Shown here: positions 46,662 to 57,910 of the stretch, in pieces | Position numbering within the stretch: the first letter of the stretch is position 1 | Layout of the letters: each line of letters starts with the position of its first letter | NCBI GenBank assembly: GCA_025345505.1 | Contig: JANVCC010000076.1 | Coordinates: 8,829,156 to 8,893,155 of the forward strand | Length of the DNA: 64,000 bases | Direction: 5' to 3' | Origin: Todiramphus chloris collaris | Lineage: Eukaryota > Chordata > Aves > Coraciiformes > Alcedinidae | Notes under the pieces: generated by a model | Seen by the model: only the letters and a program-made list of their open reading frames with translations | The model's database searches: none | Told to the model about the DNA's origin: nothing | Position numbers and translations under genes: made by a program

Positions 46662-47141
46662 GTATCCCTCAGATCTGGGAAGTAACAAGGCCAGTTTTAC
46701 ACTCACTTCGCCGACTGTAACTGTGCTGACGTGTCTGACTTTGTAAACATTGCCAGCATTTTTGGAGCGAAGACCACATGCCTCCCGCTCCTCTGGGCAC
46801 GCTCCTCCTGTGGGGCTCAGGGCAGCCCTCCCATGTCTCCTCCAACGGGCAGGGACTTTCGGCATGGCACCATTCTGTTCTGTGTTCCTCCAAAGGGCTC
46901 TTTCACCTGAGACTGGTGGCCTCTAGCACGGCTGAAATTATCTCAGAGGAGCAATGTTTGTGTTGTTTAAAAGGCATAGCATGACAGGCTACCTTGGGCT
47001 GAAGCAGTAGTGGGCAGCCTCTGCTTTGTGGTAGAATCTGGCAGTGGCCCTGTGCTTGCTGCTCCACTGGTTGCTCTGCTCAGGCTGATTTTCAAGCAAG
47101 GGAGAGCTGCTGGATGCTTCCTGTCTGTACATAGTGTAGTG

Positions 47142-47766
47142 TAGAATCGTAGCATCACAGAACCATTTTGGTTGGAAGAGACCTTTCAGATCATTGAGTC
47201 CAACCATTAACCCAGATCTGCCAGGTCACCACTAAACAGTGTCCTTCAGCACCACATCTACACAGCTTTGAAAGCCCTCCAGGGATGGGGACTCCACCAC
47301 TTCCCTGGGCAGCCTGGGCCAGGCCTTGACAACTCTTGTGGGGAAGAAATTGTTCCTCAAGTCCAACCTAAACCTCCCCTGGCACAACTTGAGAGTTTCC
47401 TCTTGTGCTATTGCTTGTTCCTTGGGAGAAGAGACCGACCCCACAAGGCTCCAACCACCTTTCAGGGAGTTGTGGAGAGCAAGGTCTCCCCAGAGCCTCC
47501 TTATCTCCAGGATGAACAACCCCAGGACCCTCAGCCTCTCCTCATAAGACTTGTGCTCTAGAGCCTTACCCAACTTTGTTGCCCTTATCTGGACATGCTT
47601 CAGGCCCTTAATGTCCTGCTTGCAGTGCAGGGTCCAAAACTGAACCCAGGATTTGAGGTGCAGCCTTATCAGTGCCTAGCCCAGGGGGATGATCCCAGCC
47701 TTAGTCCTGCTGGCCACAGTAGTGCTGATCCAAGCCAGGATGCTATTGGCCTTCTTGGCCATGCAG
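47142..47766 (-). mobile_element. CR1 LINE, 5'-truncated, about 0.6 kb
   Basis: It opens with two diverged reversed octamers (TAGAATCGTAGCATCACAG), then 'accactaaacagtgtccttc' of the UTR, then reversed ORF2. On the minus strand the frame 47232-47573 is open for 113 codons and reads 'EHKSYEERLRVLGLFILEIR' and, further on, 'RFRLDLRNNFFPTRVVKAWP'. Upstream of it lies the reversed 'ggatgctattggccttcttg' (ANSIL region), after which similarity ends near 47766. It lacks the catalytic box. Confidence 0.95.
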
Positions 47767-48233
47767 TGAAGATGCCCATACGGCCCCTGGGTCCCCCAGC
47801 AGTGCTCTGAAGCTGCCCAGTCCATGCCTGACCCTCTCCATCCCTGCTGACACTGCCCACAAGGCTGCTGCTTGTGGTGAGACTTTCTGAGTTTTGAGAT
47901 GAGGCTGCTTCTGCCAGCAGCCCCGGGCAGCCCCATGCTGGGCTGCTTGTGCCAAAGAATGGAGAAAAAGGAAGATCCAACACTGACAAAGGTGGTGCCA
48001 TGTGCTCAGAGGTTGCTTTTTCGTATCAGCCACTGCACCTGACCCATGGGGACTTGATGGAGAGACACTGTGGGGGACCCCCCCCCCCCCCCCCATCTCT
48101 AGCCAGCATCATGGGTGGTTGTGCTGCCACTTGCACCTTCCCTCCAACTAACTCAGGCTGCACCCACCTTTGGCAACCCGCCCTGGACCTGGCAGTTGTC
48201 AGCCAGGCATTGCTCAGCTGGTGCAGTAGTCAG
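47767..48233. other. Unique spacer with poly(C)
   Basis: G/C-leaning unique sequence holding the C17 tract at 48078-48094. Overlapping ORFs on both strands (up to 117 codons) are low-complexity by-products. Confidence 0.5.
48078..48094. repeat. Poly(C) tract (C17)
   Basis: Seventeen consecutive C, preceded by GGGGGA, so the left flank can pair with it. The complementary G17 could form a G-quadruplex. Length is likely variable between individuals and prone to sequencing error. Confidence 0.95.
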
Positions 48234-48294
48234 CAGAGAGGTGGACTAGGTGACCTTTAAAGGTCCTTCCCAACCCAGTCTATGATTCTATGAT
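48234..48294 (+). mobile_element. CR1 LINE tail fragment
   Basis: Only the last 60 bp of a CR1: 'gtggactaggtgacctttaa', 'aggtccttcccaacccagtc' and two octamers (TATGATTCTATGAT). Confidence 0.88.
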
Positions 48295-49585
48295 ACCTTC
48301 TTGTGTTGCTGCAGAAATGGGCAGGGTGGTGCTAGAGGAGACGGTGGTAGGAAGGGTGTTTTGTGTGTGAAGAGTGAGGTATAAGAGAAGGTGAGATGTC
48401 CTGGGGTTGGTTCTACTCTGGGGTCAAGTTTTTCACGACTTGGAAGGTTTCACCTCTCATATCTCACCTGTTGAAGGTCAAACCTTCATGCAGATCTTTG
48501 GCTTTTACACTTTAAACATATCCTTTTATGTTTCTGATTCGCTGTGCAGTCTATCTGTCCATCTGTCTCTGATGCTTCCTATGGCTATCCAAGTACCAAG
48601 GCTGCCACTAGTTAAGAAAAAACCCCTCCAGTCAGGAGACACAGAGCTCTGGGAAGAGTAACAGTTGATATCTACCCAATGCGATTGAAGATGTACCAAA
48701 ATCTACTCAGCTGCTCCAAAATCCATCAAAGACAGAATAAAGACTGCAGCTGTGACCACCAGCCCTTGGATCAGGTCCTAAATGAAGCCATGTGAACTAT
48801 CTGTGGACAGAAGAAAGGCAGCTCAAAGAGCACAACGTGGCAAAGATATGACATTTCCCAAACAGTAGGGAGACTGATTAAAAATGTAAAAAAATAAAAA
48901 AATTAGAAAAAAAAGAAATAAAGAAAAAAAAAGAGGCCAGAAGGGCAGAGCAGAAGAGCACAGGTTTCCTCCGTGTCTGCTCGCTACAGCTCAGAAAGGG
49001 TCACGCAGTACCAGGAGCCTTCATTTCTAACCACAACACAAGGAGCTGGAATTGGTGTTTACACAGCCATTTTAGGGAAGGAAAAGAGTTTAATTTCCAC
49101 AGCACCCCCACCTACCCATGTGCCTGGAGATCATTATTGGCAGGTGCATGTAATCTCCAAAACACCAATCAAATCATAAAAACATTAAGCTTCAGCTTAA
49201 GATCAAAAGACTGAACCCAAACCTCTACCCTGGCTCAGACTGATGTGTCAGCCACATGCCTCAACACCTACAGCTTCCAGAGTCCTCATTCCTCCGTGCA
49301 GGTATGTTCAGCTCTCTGGGAAAGCTGAGGATCTTCTTCTCCTGGGCTCCCACCTGTAAAACCAGTCAGTGGTAGCATGCCTGGGAGTAACACAGTGAAA
49401 TCAAGCTAGGGGAAAATTCTGGATGGTGAGGTCTCGTAAAGGGCTACTGGTGAAAGCCCAAGGAGCAGTGCAGCTCCAAAAACCGCTACCAGTGAGCAGA
49501 TGTCCAGCCATACCCTGCTGAGGCTTTTCATCACCCCTCTGGGGATGGAGGAGGCTGGTCAGGGACATGCAGGTGACAATGCAGA
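48295..49585. other. Non-repetitive segment, no gene seen
   Basis: Unique sequence with an A-rich tract at 48879-48935. No gene recognised. Confidence 0.55.
48879..48935. repeat. A-rich low-complexity tract
   Basis: Nearly 57 bp of A with scattered T and G (A4-A9 runs). It could be a decayed poly(A), but no retroposed body precedes it recognisably. Confidence 0.85.
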
Positions 49586-49786
49586 ATTATTAGGGTGGTG
49601 AGACACTGGTACTTGTTGCCCAGGGAAGCTGTGGATGTTCCATCACTGGATGTGTTCAAAACCTGGTTGGATGGGGCTTTGAGCAATGTGGTCTAGTGGG
49701 AGGTGTCCCTGCCCATGGCAGGGGGGTTGGAACTAGATGTTCTTTAAGATCCCTTCTGATGCAAACCATTTTATGATTCTGTGATT
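49586..49786 (+). mobile_element. CR1 LINE 3' fragment
   Basis: It begins in the ORF2 end ('agggtggtgagacactggta'), then 'gggctttgagcaatgtggtc', 'cctgcccatggcaggggggt', 'ggaactagatgttctttaag' and an octamer pair ending in GATTCTGTGATT. Same 3' UTR type as 28012 and 40675. Confidence 0.93.
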
Positions 49787-50689
49787 ATTAAAAGTTGGAG
49801 AGGTGGTAGCGTGGCATGGATCAGAAATGTCGTTCCAAGGCTGGGGTGACATGCCCATCATTTGGGTCACTTTAAAGTAGATTAGATAAAGAGTTGAAGA
49901 AGCCACGGCCTAGATTAGTCCTGCGATGGGTTCCTAAGGGAAATCTTGAGATAGGATTTAAGAGCTTTCCCCCCACGTCTAATTCCCATTAAGTGGAAGG
50001 CTTCGTGGCTGCCAAAACCAGAATGCGAGGGCTCTTTGAAATGCTTGGCTAAATTCTCCTCTTGCTTACACCAGGACAAGCATGGATTTAATTCCACAGT
50101 GATCGCTGGAGCTCACACAGGCTCTGGTGCTCATAGCAAGAGCCTGCTTGATGTCCATGCTGTGTCCCCTGCTCCAGCCATCACACAGACACTGCTTTTG
50201 TCGGTCCAAAGCACAGAGCGGCTGCTCTGTCACCGGAGCAACGTGGCTTTCTTGGGGGCTTATTCTTTCTGAACGAACTAGCTGCTGGCCACTGAAACTG
50301 GCATTTTAGAGTCATTAAATTGCAGCTGCTTGGCACAGTGCATCCAGACAAGCTGGGAAAAAAGGAAAGGGAGCAAGAGATTTGTGTGCACAGAGTCCAG
50401 GTCAACAGGGGTTTATTAAGTCCCATTAACCATATGGTCATGATTATAATAAAAGTCTGAGTTATGGCCAGTGACATGTGTAAAACACCCCCCCCACATC
50501 AAAAACCGATATATATGTGATGGGTGTAGATTCAATGTGAGCACAGACCTGTATTGCAGGGTTTTTTAACCCTTTCTGATCCCCAGGGGAAAGGACAAAA
50601 GACACAGATGCAAACTGGTAACACCTGATAACTCTCCAGCTCAGCAAAGCCTCTCAAAAGATCCAGCCTTTCCTGTTACTGTTCTCCTT
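49787..50689. other. Non-repetitive segment, no gene seen
   Basis: About 0.9 kb of unique sequence. Several retained CpGs around 50210-50280 but no structure recognised. Confidence 0.5.
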
Positions 50690-50760
50690 TCATAGAACCA
50701 TAGAAGGTTTTGGGTTGGAAGGGACCTTTAAGGATCATCTTGTCTAGCCCGTCAAGGGCT
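50690..50760 (-). mobile_element. CR1 LINE tail fragment
   Basis: Seventy bp: two reversed octamers (TCATAGAACCATAGAAGG), 'ttgggttggaagggaccttt' and 'aaggatcatcttgtctagcc'. Too short to place in a subfamily. Confidence 0.88.
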
Positions 50761-51276
50761 CACTGCAACTGCTTGGATTTGGAGATGAGTTTTACTCCAC
50801 TCCAGTAATTTGGAGACTTCTCCATCTACCAGCAGCAGGCCAGCTCCTGCTCCGTCTCCATCTGCCTTGTGAATAACCTGCTTGGCTTCCACAAGCTCCT
50901 CCATGAGCTGGGTGGGTATAATTCAGAGCAGAATTTAGCCCTTGCATATTTGTAAGTAGTTTTGTAATGACCTAGCTCTGGACTGAAACACCTGCAGGGT
51001 GAGAAAATGTTCTTGATGCTGTGAAGGCATCATATCTCTTTAGTGCCACTCATGGGAAGTGCGCACAGTGCTCTGCTGGCATGTAATGATTGAACACGTG
51101 GGATTCAAAAAGGTTTTTCTGCTATTTCACAGGACAAAAAGGCAAGTGTTAGTGTCTCCTCCTCCTTCTCCCATGTGAACGCACACCAGGCAGATCTCCA
51201 GCTTGTGTAAAGTGAGACATGTCTGGTGACACCTTGCCCCAGTAGAGGGTTTGGCCTTTTGGTCTTAGACCATGAA
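50761..51276. other. Unique spacer
   Basis: About 0.5 kb of unique sequence between two CR1 copies in opposite orientation. Nothing recognised. Confidence 0.5.
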
Positions 51277-51620
51277 CAGTGATCCTATCAATGCTTATCA
51301 GTATCTAAAGGGCAGGGGGCAAGAAGATGAGGCCACACTCTTGTCAGTGGTGCCCAGCAACCTGACAAGGGGCAATGGGCACAAACTGGAACCCAGGACG
51401 TTCCATCTGAACAGGAGGAAAATCTTTGCTGTGAGGATGGCAGAGCATGGCCCAGGTTGCCCAGAGAGGCTGTGGAGTCTCCTTCTCTGGAGAGATTCCA
51501 AACCCACCTGGACAATGTGATTCTGGGCACCCTGCTCTGGGTGACCCTGCTGGAGCAGCGGGTTTGGGTGAGATGATCTCCAGAGGTCCCTTCCAAACCC
51601 GCCATGCTGGGATTCTGTGG
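51277..51620 (+). mobile_element. CR1 LINE, 5'-truncated, coding remnant well preserved
   Basis: From 51277 one frame reads 'NAYQYLKGRGQEDEATLLSV' and then 'VPSNLTRGNGHKLEP' and 'FHLNRRK', the ORF2 C-terminal region. A frameshift near 51425 follows. It continues through 'agaggctgtggagtctcctt', 'ggacaatgtgattctgggca' and 'gtgaccctgctggagcagcg', and ends in a degenerate 'gggattctgtgg'. Same 3'-end type as 1262-1580. Confidence 0.94.
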
Positions 51621-53110
51621 TATTACAAAAGATGACTGTTGAGGAACACCTGGGATTGTAAAAGTTTCTATCTGCATGTACTAGTGGTCAAAGCCTGATG
51701 GGGACTTCACAGCAGCCTATTCTCCCCTTGGGCATCTCACCACCCTGCAAAGCTAATGCCAAGGCCAAGCAATTCCTAAGGCGCCTTTGTCATGTCTAAA
51801 CCACGGACCCATCTATTCCCTCTCCCAGCGTGGCCACATGTCCAGCCTCAGCCCAAAGTCACGCAGAACTCAGCTGCTAACACTTATCCAAGCAGCCCCT
51901 TCTGCCACACAACCCCACCCGTCCCCTCCCTTCAGCAGCTTCCTAAATCTCTGTCCTGAGGAGTGATTTGCCTTGGGGACTGCAGTTCAGCTGGAGAAAA
52001 AGTCCTGCTCAGGAGCTCAACTTGCTTGGGAGCTGGAGAGTTTCGGGCAGCAAAGCCTAGGGTATAAATAAAAATTTGGTCGAGACAGCATTGGAAAGTG
52101 CCGGACGTGCAAAGGAATGACCTAAAAGGTAGAAGTCAAAGATAAATAAGAACAGTCCATATAAACTGAGTGCTCATCTTAACAATAAACAGAGCGGCTG
52201 TGGTGGAGAAACTTGAAAGGGCTCCACTCTGCAAAGATGAATGGTTTGCTGAGCCTGCTCCGGGCTCCGTCCGAGGGGCTTCGGCATGAGTAATTGGGTG
52301 TGAGAAGCGCTTGCTCACCAGGGCCAGAGCAGGCGAGCTCCGAGGAGGGGGAACGCATAATGATCGCTGGGGTTATTTATTGTTTCGTTTGCTCATTAGC
52401 TTGGCATCACCTTAAGTCTCCAGCCACAGCACGTGACGGCTTTGAACTGGCGCCCCGGGTGTCAGGGACACCGTGACATGAAGTTTTGATGTGTGCCCTG
52501 CAGCTCCCGTAGGATTTCCGCTCTCCGCTCTGCTCAGCCCAGCCGTCCGGCTGGGGATAAATCACCCTCCCCTCCCCAGAACAGCTCCGGTGCTTATTGC
52601 TATGATCTATCATTGTAGAGTCCTCGCCTGAGCGCGTGCAAGCTTACTGTCTCTCACCAGTAAGGGCAGGATTTCTGTGTGCTGGGAGAGCAAAAACATG
52701 GCGAGCTGAAGCCTCTTGGGCTTCCCCAGGCTTGCTATCCATCACTGGCAGCGTGCGGGACTGGAGACAGGCCGTGTGATGCAGCACAGCCGGCTGGTGC
52801 CTGAGGCGCCTGCCTGCAGCGGGGCAAGCTCGACGGGCAGCCCGCCCATCGTTCCCCAAGAGTGGGGAGCACAGTGGGGTCAGCCCTGCTCCCTGTGGCT
52901 CCTGGCAAAGGGAAACCTTCCTCACTGGCACTGCCTGGCCTGGGTGGTGGTGGGGAAGATGAGATCTTAGGAGACAAGCCCAATGAGAAAAGAGGAAAAA
53001 CTATCAGTCCAGGGACACCAGTACAAACCAGCTGCATGAACAGCAGGGAACTGCTTGCAGATGTAAGCTGTAACAGAGGACTTTGTTCGTATGTCGGACA
53101 TGTTGGTCAA
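51621..53110. other. Unique segment containing a CpG-island-like region
   Basis: No repeat. TATAAATA at 52063-52070 and other AT motifs precede the CpG-rich 52255-52860 region, listed separately. ORFs up to 100 codons on both strands here reflect the G/C content. Confidence 0.5.
52255..52860. promoter_or_regulatory. CpG-island-like region
   Basis: I count about 27 CpGs in 52255-52640 and about 11 more to 52860. With G+C near 55% the observed/expected ratio for the first 386 bp is about 0.9. It includes 'gccgtccggctggg', CACGTGAC (an E-box) near 52431 and an AT-rich insert 'ggttatttattgtttcgttt'. A TATAAATA lies 185 bp upstream at 52063-52070. These are features of a promoter or developmental enhancer. 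No first exon with a splice donor could be assigned, so direction and target are unknown. Confidence 0.45.
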
Positions 53111-53205
53111 GGTTCTTCTTGTTGAAGATGTCCCTGCTCCCTGCAGGTGGGTTGGACGAGATGACCTTGAAAGGTCCCTTCCAATTCAAGCTTTCTATGA
53201 TTCTA
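53111..53205 (+). mobile_element. CR1 LINE tail fragment
   Basis: It has 'ttgttgaagatgtccctgct', 'gtgggttggacgagatgacc' and 'aaaggtcccttccaattcaa', and ends in an octamer (TTTCTATGATTCTA) at 53205. About 95 bp, no coding. Confidence 0.9.
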
Positions 53206-53582
53206 CATTATGGACTTGAGCAGGCTATCTGCATGAAAGGAGACTGTCATTATCCACACCTTGTGCCACTAGCCACCTTCACACCTTTAATTTGGCATCA
53301 GTAGTTCCCCAACCTAAAGAAAGCCCAAGTTGCAAGTGACAGAGGACACAGTCTCACAGTCTTCTTTAAGCCACCCTGATGTCCCTCATGACCATGACAA
53401 TGTGTCATGCAAATGCCATGATAAAATACAAGCTCAGCAAAACTACATTGTCAGGATGATGCCAACAAAACACCTCTCTAACTTGAGACAGGTAAGACCC
53501 CAAACTGCATTGCAGTAGCATTGATATTACCCTTGTTGTTCTCCTAGTAGACCTGGTCAGCTTGACTTTCCTTTTTTAGTAT
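53206..53582. other. Unique spacer
   Basis: Unique sequence of about 0.4 kb between two CR1 tails in the same orientation. Nothing recognised. Confidence 0.5.
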
Positions 53583-53671
53583 GGTTTGACCATGTTGGTA
53601 GTGCTGGGTTAATGGTTAGACCTGATGATCTTAAAGGTCTTTTCCAACTCGTATGATTCTATGATTCCATG
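53583..53671 (+). mobile_element. CR1 LINE tail fragment
   Basis: It has 'ggtttgaccatgttggtagt', 'gctgggttaatggttagacc' and 'tgatgatcttaaaggtcttt', and two octamers (ATGATTCTATGATTCCATG). Its UTR belongs to the same type as 41863-42366. Confidence 0.9.
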
Positions 53672-55953
53672 TTCGTTGTAAATGGCTCAGTAGAGCACAT
53701 GGTATAGGGTAAGCTTTAGGGAAATAACTACCCGTGGAAATGGGCACATCATCAAATTGTGGGTAGGCAGATCCATTGCCCAACCTCCTCTATCCTAGTG
53801 ATGAGCAGAAACTAATAGAATGAGAACACAGTGGTTAAATAAGCATGGGAGCTCCTCTCTTCCTCCTTTCAGAAAAAAAGAGATGGTTACCAAAAAACAA
53901 TGCAAACAACTAAACATTTCAATATGCAGTAAAAGGCAGCAGGCTTTGGGTTCTACTGGGAGGAACCTCAAAAGTCCTCTGCTGAGAAATTTGTGTGCTT
54001 GTACGTGGAAAACTGGAGCCTTTCAGAAGCTCCTAGAACTCATGTCTTTGGTTTGTATCCAGCACACAAGATGTAACACAGGTAACAGTGAGAAGCACTT
54101 GGTTTGTCCAGAAAGGCAAAAGCCTCAATGATGTGTCCAGGATGACTGAGGTGGGGGGGCATTAGAAGGCAGAAAGGTGTTTTTAAAGCTGTGGACCCAC
54201 TTGCAAATATCAGGTGGGTTTTCTTTGAGTGGCCACCCAGGAAGCATCACCCTAGCTTCTCTGAAGACAGCTGGAATTACAATGCTCCCAGACATTGTTC
54301 TGAGCATCCACGCTGCCACAGCCATCCTCCAAATGCCTCTGGAGTCTCTCCAGCAGTTTGCAAGCTCTAGATAATGCTGACACTTTTCCACTGACCTCTC
54401 CCTGACTCCTTTCCCACCTTTCTATTCCAGCTCCATGTGACATGAGCAGCAGATTTCCCTTCTCAGGGCTGTTTTCCCATTTTCTCCCATGATGCTCTGT
54501 TCTGTCCTATGTCCCACACGTGCCAGGATTGTGAGGAAGGGCAAAGTCAGGTTTGAAGGTGGCTCCATTCCCTTCTTGCTAGCTGTGAACACCCATAGTG
54601 TCTCCATGCCTGGGCTTTTTCCGCTGCTCCACCTGGAGCCATCCAGGGGAGCCCAGATGCAGTGCCCGGGTAAGCAGACCTTGGAAGGGAATAAAAAGGC
54701 CCTGGAAACCTGTAGGCACAGAGCGCTCTGGCTGAAAAACCCAAGTGCACCTCTGTGATGCTGGGTGACAGACATATTAAAGGCATCTATTTCAGCTTCT
54801 TGGAACCAGATGCCTCCTCCTTCCTCCACCGGGCAGAGAGCCGGCTCAGCATGGAGTTTTCTCTCCCATTTCCTAGGGATGTCAGTCAAAGCCAGGCTCT
54901 TGGAAGTTCAAGCGTGGCCAAAAGGAAGCAGATTTCAAAACACACCCCTCCCTCCATTCCCCCCTTCCTAGGCCTTTTGTTTCCAGTTCCCCCTCCTCCC
55001 ATCAAAGAAAAGAAACAAGAAAAGATTCTGGAGTCACCAAGCCATGATCTATCATTCTTTCAGGGGAGTTTCTTCTAATATTAATCAACACAAGCCTCTC
55101 TCCCTGCCTCCCCCACCCCAAGGGAGCAGCAGGCTTGGAAAGCTCAAGCGGGTTTCAGATGGGTCTTGCAGCAAAATTCCTTAGTTCTTAGTTGGAGTGA
55201 GATGGTGTCGGGGCAATTGCCAGGCTTTCTGCGATTCTTGGAAGACCAATGTGATTCACCGCCTATTGCCTAGCACCGTGAGTGCACAGGACACCCAGAA
55301 ATTCCTCTGGTTTCTGCTAAGCATCCTGTGAATTAGGGCTAGAGTCCCCGCTTCACTCCAACTGTCCCCAGTGAAGAAGGTGAGGCTCCAGCCAAGAGCT
55401 GATGATACCTTCTGTGGTTTTGTTTTCAACCCTGGACTGGATTTCAGAAGCATGAAGATGATCCTAAATATGTCAGCTGCTGACAGACCTCTGGGAGTGG
55501 CCTCTTAGTGACACAGAGTGAGAGCACAATTTCTCAGGCCACTTTTTCCCCTCAGTCTCTCAGGGGGTGACAGCAGAGCAGCACAGGATGGAGCAGTTCC
55601 CTCCCTGTTCCTGGTGGTGACAGCTTTGCAGTGGGACATGAGGCGAGTTTGGGCTGTTTGGAGGGTGCAAAGGGACTGAAGTGAGGTGGAGAAGTTGCCT
55701 CGTCCTGCAGACTCTCCCAGTATGGCATGAATGCCTCTGATGCTAAACGCTGCAGATGAGCCAAAGTATGTCCTCAGTGGCTGCCAAGTGGGACATTCCT
55801 GTCCACACAGCTCAAGATGTTGGCTGGCCTTGTCTCAGGCCAAGGCTTGTGTCTCTAGATGGCAAGAAGCACTCAAGGAGCTCCCAGTTCCTCCTTACCC
55901 AGAGGTAAAGCAGGAGTCCAGTCAGTGTTTAATCTCCTGGGGAAGAAAGGAGG
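53672..55953. other. Non-repetitive segment, no gene seen
   Basis: About 2.3 kb of unique sequence. The 155-codon minus ORF (54422-54889) and 107-codon plus ORF (54755-55078) overlap in opposite directions and carry no motifs. Confidence 0.55.
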
Positions 55954-56932
55954 AATCATAGAATCATAGAATGGTAGGGGTTGGAAGGGACCTCTGGAAA
56001 TCATCGAGTCCAACCTCCCTGCCAAAGCAGGAACACTTAGGGTATGCCACACAGGAACAGATCCAGGCAGGTCTTGAAAGTCTCCAGAGAAGGAGACTCC
56101 ACAGCCTCTCTGGGCAGCCTGTTCCAGGGCTCTGTCACTCTCACAGGGAAGAAGTTTTTCCTCATGTTGAGGAGGAACTTTCTGTGTTTCACCTTGCTAC
56201 CATTACCTCTCGACCTATCACAGGGCACAGCTGAAAAGACACTGTCCACTTCTACTTGACACCCACCCTTCAAATATTTGTAAACATTCCTAAGATCCCC
56301 TCTCAGGCTTCTCTTTTCCAGGATAAACAGCCCCAGGACTCAGCCTTTCCTCATGAGAAAGAAGTTCTGCTCCCTTCATCATCTTTGTAGCTCTTCATTG
56401 GACTCTTTCTAGTATTTCCCTGTCCCTCTTGAACTGTGGAGACCAGAACACAGTACTCCAGATGTGGTCTCACTAGTGCAGAGTAGAGGGGGAGGAGAAC
56501 TTCCCTCAACCTGCTGGCCACATTCTTGTTTATGCACTCCAGGATACCATTGGCCTTCCTGGCCACAAGGGCACATTGCTGTTCCATGGATAACTTACTG
56601 CCCACCAGGATGCCAAGGTCCCTCTTCATGGGGCTGCTTTCCATCGGGTCTACCCCTAACTTACACCAGTACATGGTCTTGTTCTTCCCCAGGTGTAGGA
56701 CTCTACACTTAGCCTTGTTGAACTTCATTAGGTTTGCCTTTGCCCAACTCTCCAGCCTGTCCAGATCTCACTGGATGGCAGCACAGCCTTCTGGTCTATC
56801 AGCCACTCCTCCCAGTTCAGTGTCATCAGCAAACTTGCTGAGGGTACACTCTATCCCTGCATCCAGGTCATTGATGAACATGTTGAATAAGACTGGACCC
56901 AGAACTGACCCCTGGGGAACACCAGGACATTT
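55954..56932 (-). mobile_element. CR1 LINE, longest copy (about 0.98 kb), with reverse-transcriptase motifs
   Basis: The minus strand starts at 56932 inside the reverse-transcriptase palm with the '[15 protein letters not shown]' block. It then reaches '[14 protein letters not shown]', with both catalytic aspartates, at about 56820-56860. A TGA stop at 56768-56770 interrupts the frame. It resumes as 'MKFNKAKCRVLHLGK' at 56728 and runs to '[15 protein letters not shown]' before a frameshift. The remainder is the ORF2 end, UTR and a clean reversed tail (AATCATAGAATCATAGAATGG). Same general 3'-end type as 10731. It is dead: 5' truncated, with a stop and frameshifts. Confidence 0.97.
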
Positions 56933-57742
56933 TCAGTTTTCCTAGTAATAACAGAAGAGACTCCTCTTCCGTCCTCCCATATCTGGCTGACATGGAACAC
57001 TCTTGGTTGGGGATGAATTCACCTGCTGTGCCCATCAATGCTGATTTGCAGGACATTGTTGGCAAAACGTTATTCCCATGCTATTGATACAGTTTTGCCA
57101 CCAGATTTACTCTGGTCCATTAAAACCACAGTGAAGGTGCTGCAGTCTTTCACAAATCCTTGCAGGCACTGCTGACTTCATGGACGTTGCCGTGATCTCT
57201 GTCCTGAATAGCCCTTTGACTTTTCCTTTCAAGGGCCTTCAACAGCCACTGAGCAGCAGTTTTACTAATTCTCCCCATAGCCTAAAAGCACAACAGACAA
57301 GAGGGAACCTTCCAAAACCCTGCATTCCAAACCCGAGTGCTGAAGCATAAGGGGACCACCCCACCTTTGAAAGATGTCCTTGAGAGAGTCAAAACAAGCC
57401 ACAGCAGAAGAATTTGCTCAAAAAATAGTGCAACCTCGAGAACACTTCAGTTAATAGAGCTAATTAATCTGACAGCTCAAGACAGTGACCTGAACGTCCT
57501 CCAGCAGAGGCAGTAGGGACTGCCTCTAAACCACACCCATGTTGGTGCTTCAGCTGTCTTGCAGAAGTCTCCTTCTGATGGCAGATGATCTTGTAACAAT
57601 CCTTATTATATAAGTTCCCAGCAACAGAGGTGACCTCTCTGTGTCGGGATCTCCAGAACACTCATTGGCATATTGTATTCATTTTTCGTCTTAATCTGAA
57701 AGGACACAATTTCACATTCCCTGATTTCTGATTTTCACTCTC

Positions 57743-57790
57743 TTTTTTTTTTTTTTTAATCCTGCAAGCCGTTCTTCCCCCCCCCCCCCC
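57743..57790. repeat. Poly(T) then poly(C) tracts
   Basis: T15 at 57743-57757 and C14 at 57777-57790, 19 bp apart. Both are homopolymers of a length likely to vary. Confidence 0.95.
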
Positions 57791-57910
57791 ATATCAGACC
57801 AAAGAGTCATAAATATTGATGTGCTGTTCAGGACAAGGTTGGAATTGTATGTGGCCCATTCTTCTTCCAGAGATCAGGACTGATGATAAAAAGTGTAATA
57901 CTTAATGTGC

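Larger units (their letters stand above)
44120..47141. other. Non-CR1 segment with promoter-like module and inverted repeat
   Basis: Three kb without CR1. It contains the CCAAT/CCAAT/TATA cluster (45116-45180) and the inverted repeat (46430-46661), both listed separately. ORFs of 165 codons (45186-45683, +) and 203 codons (46254-46865, -) lack recognisable domains. Confidence 0.5.

Noticed and set aside
48879..48935. A-rich tract as the tail of a processed pseudogene
   Set aside because: The preceding 300 bp show no resemblance to a spliced coding sequence or SINE, and the tract is interrupted.
54422..54889. 155-codon minus-strand ORF
   Set aside because: Opposed by a plus-strand ORF in the same place. 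No domain, splice context or conserved motif.
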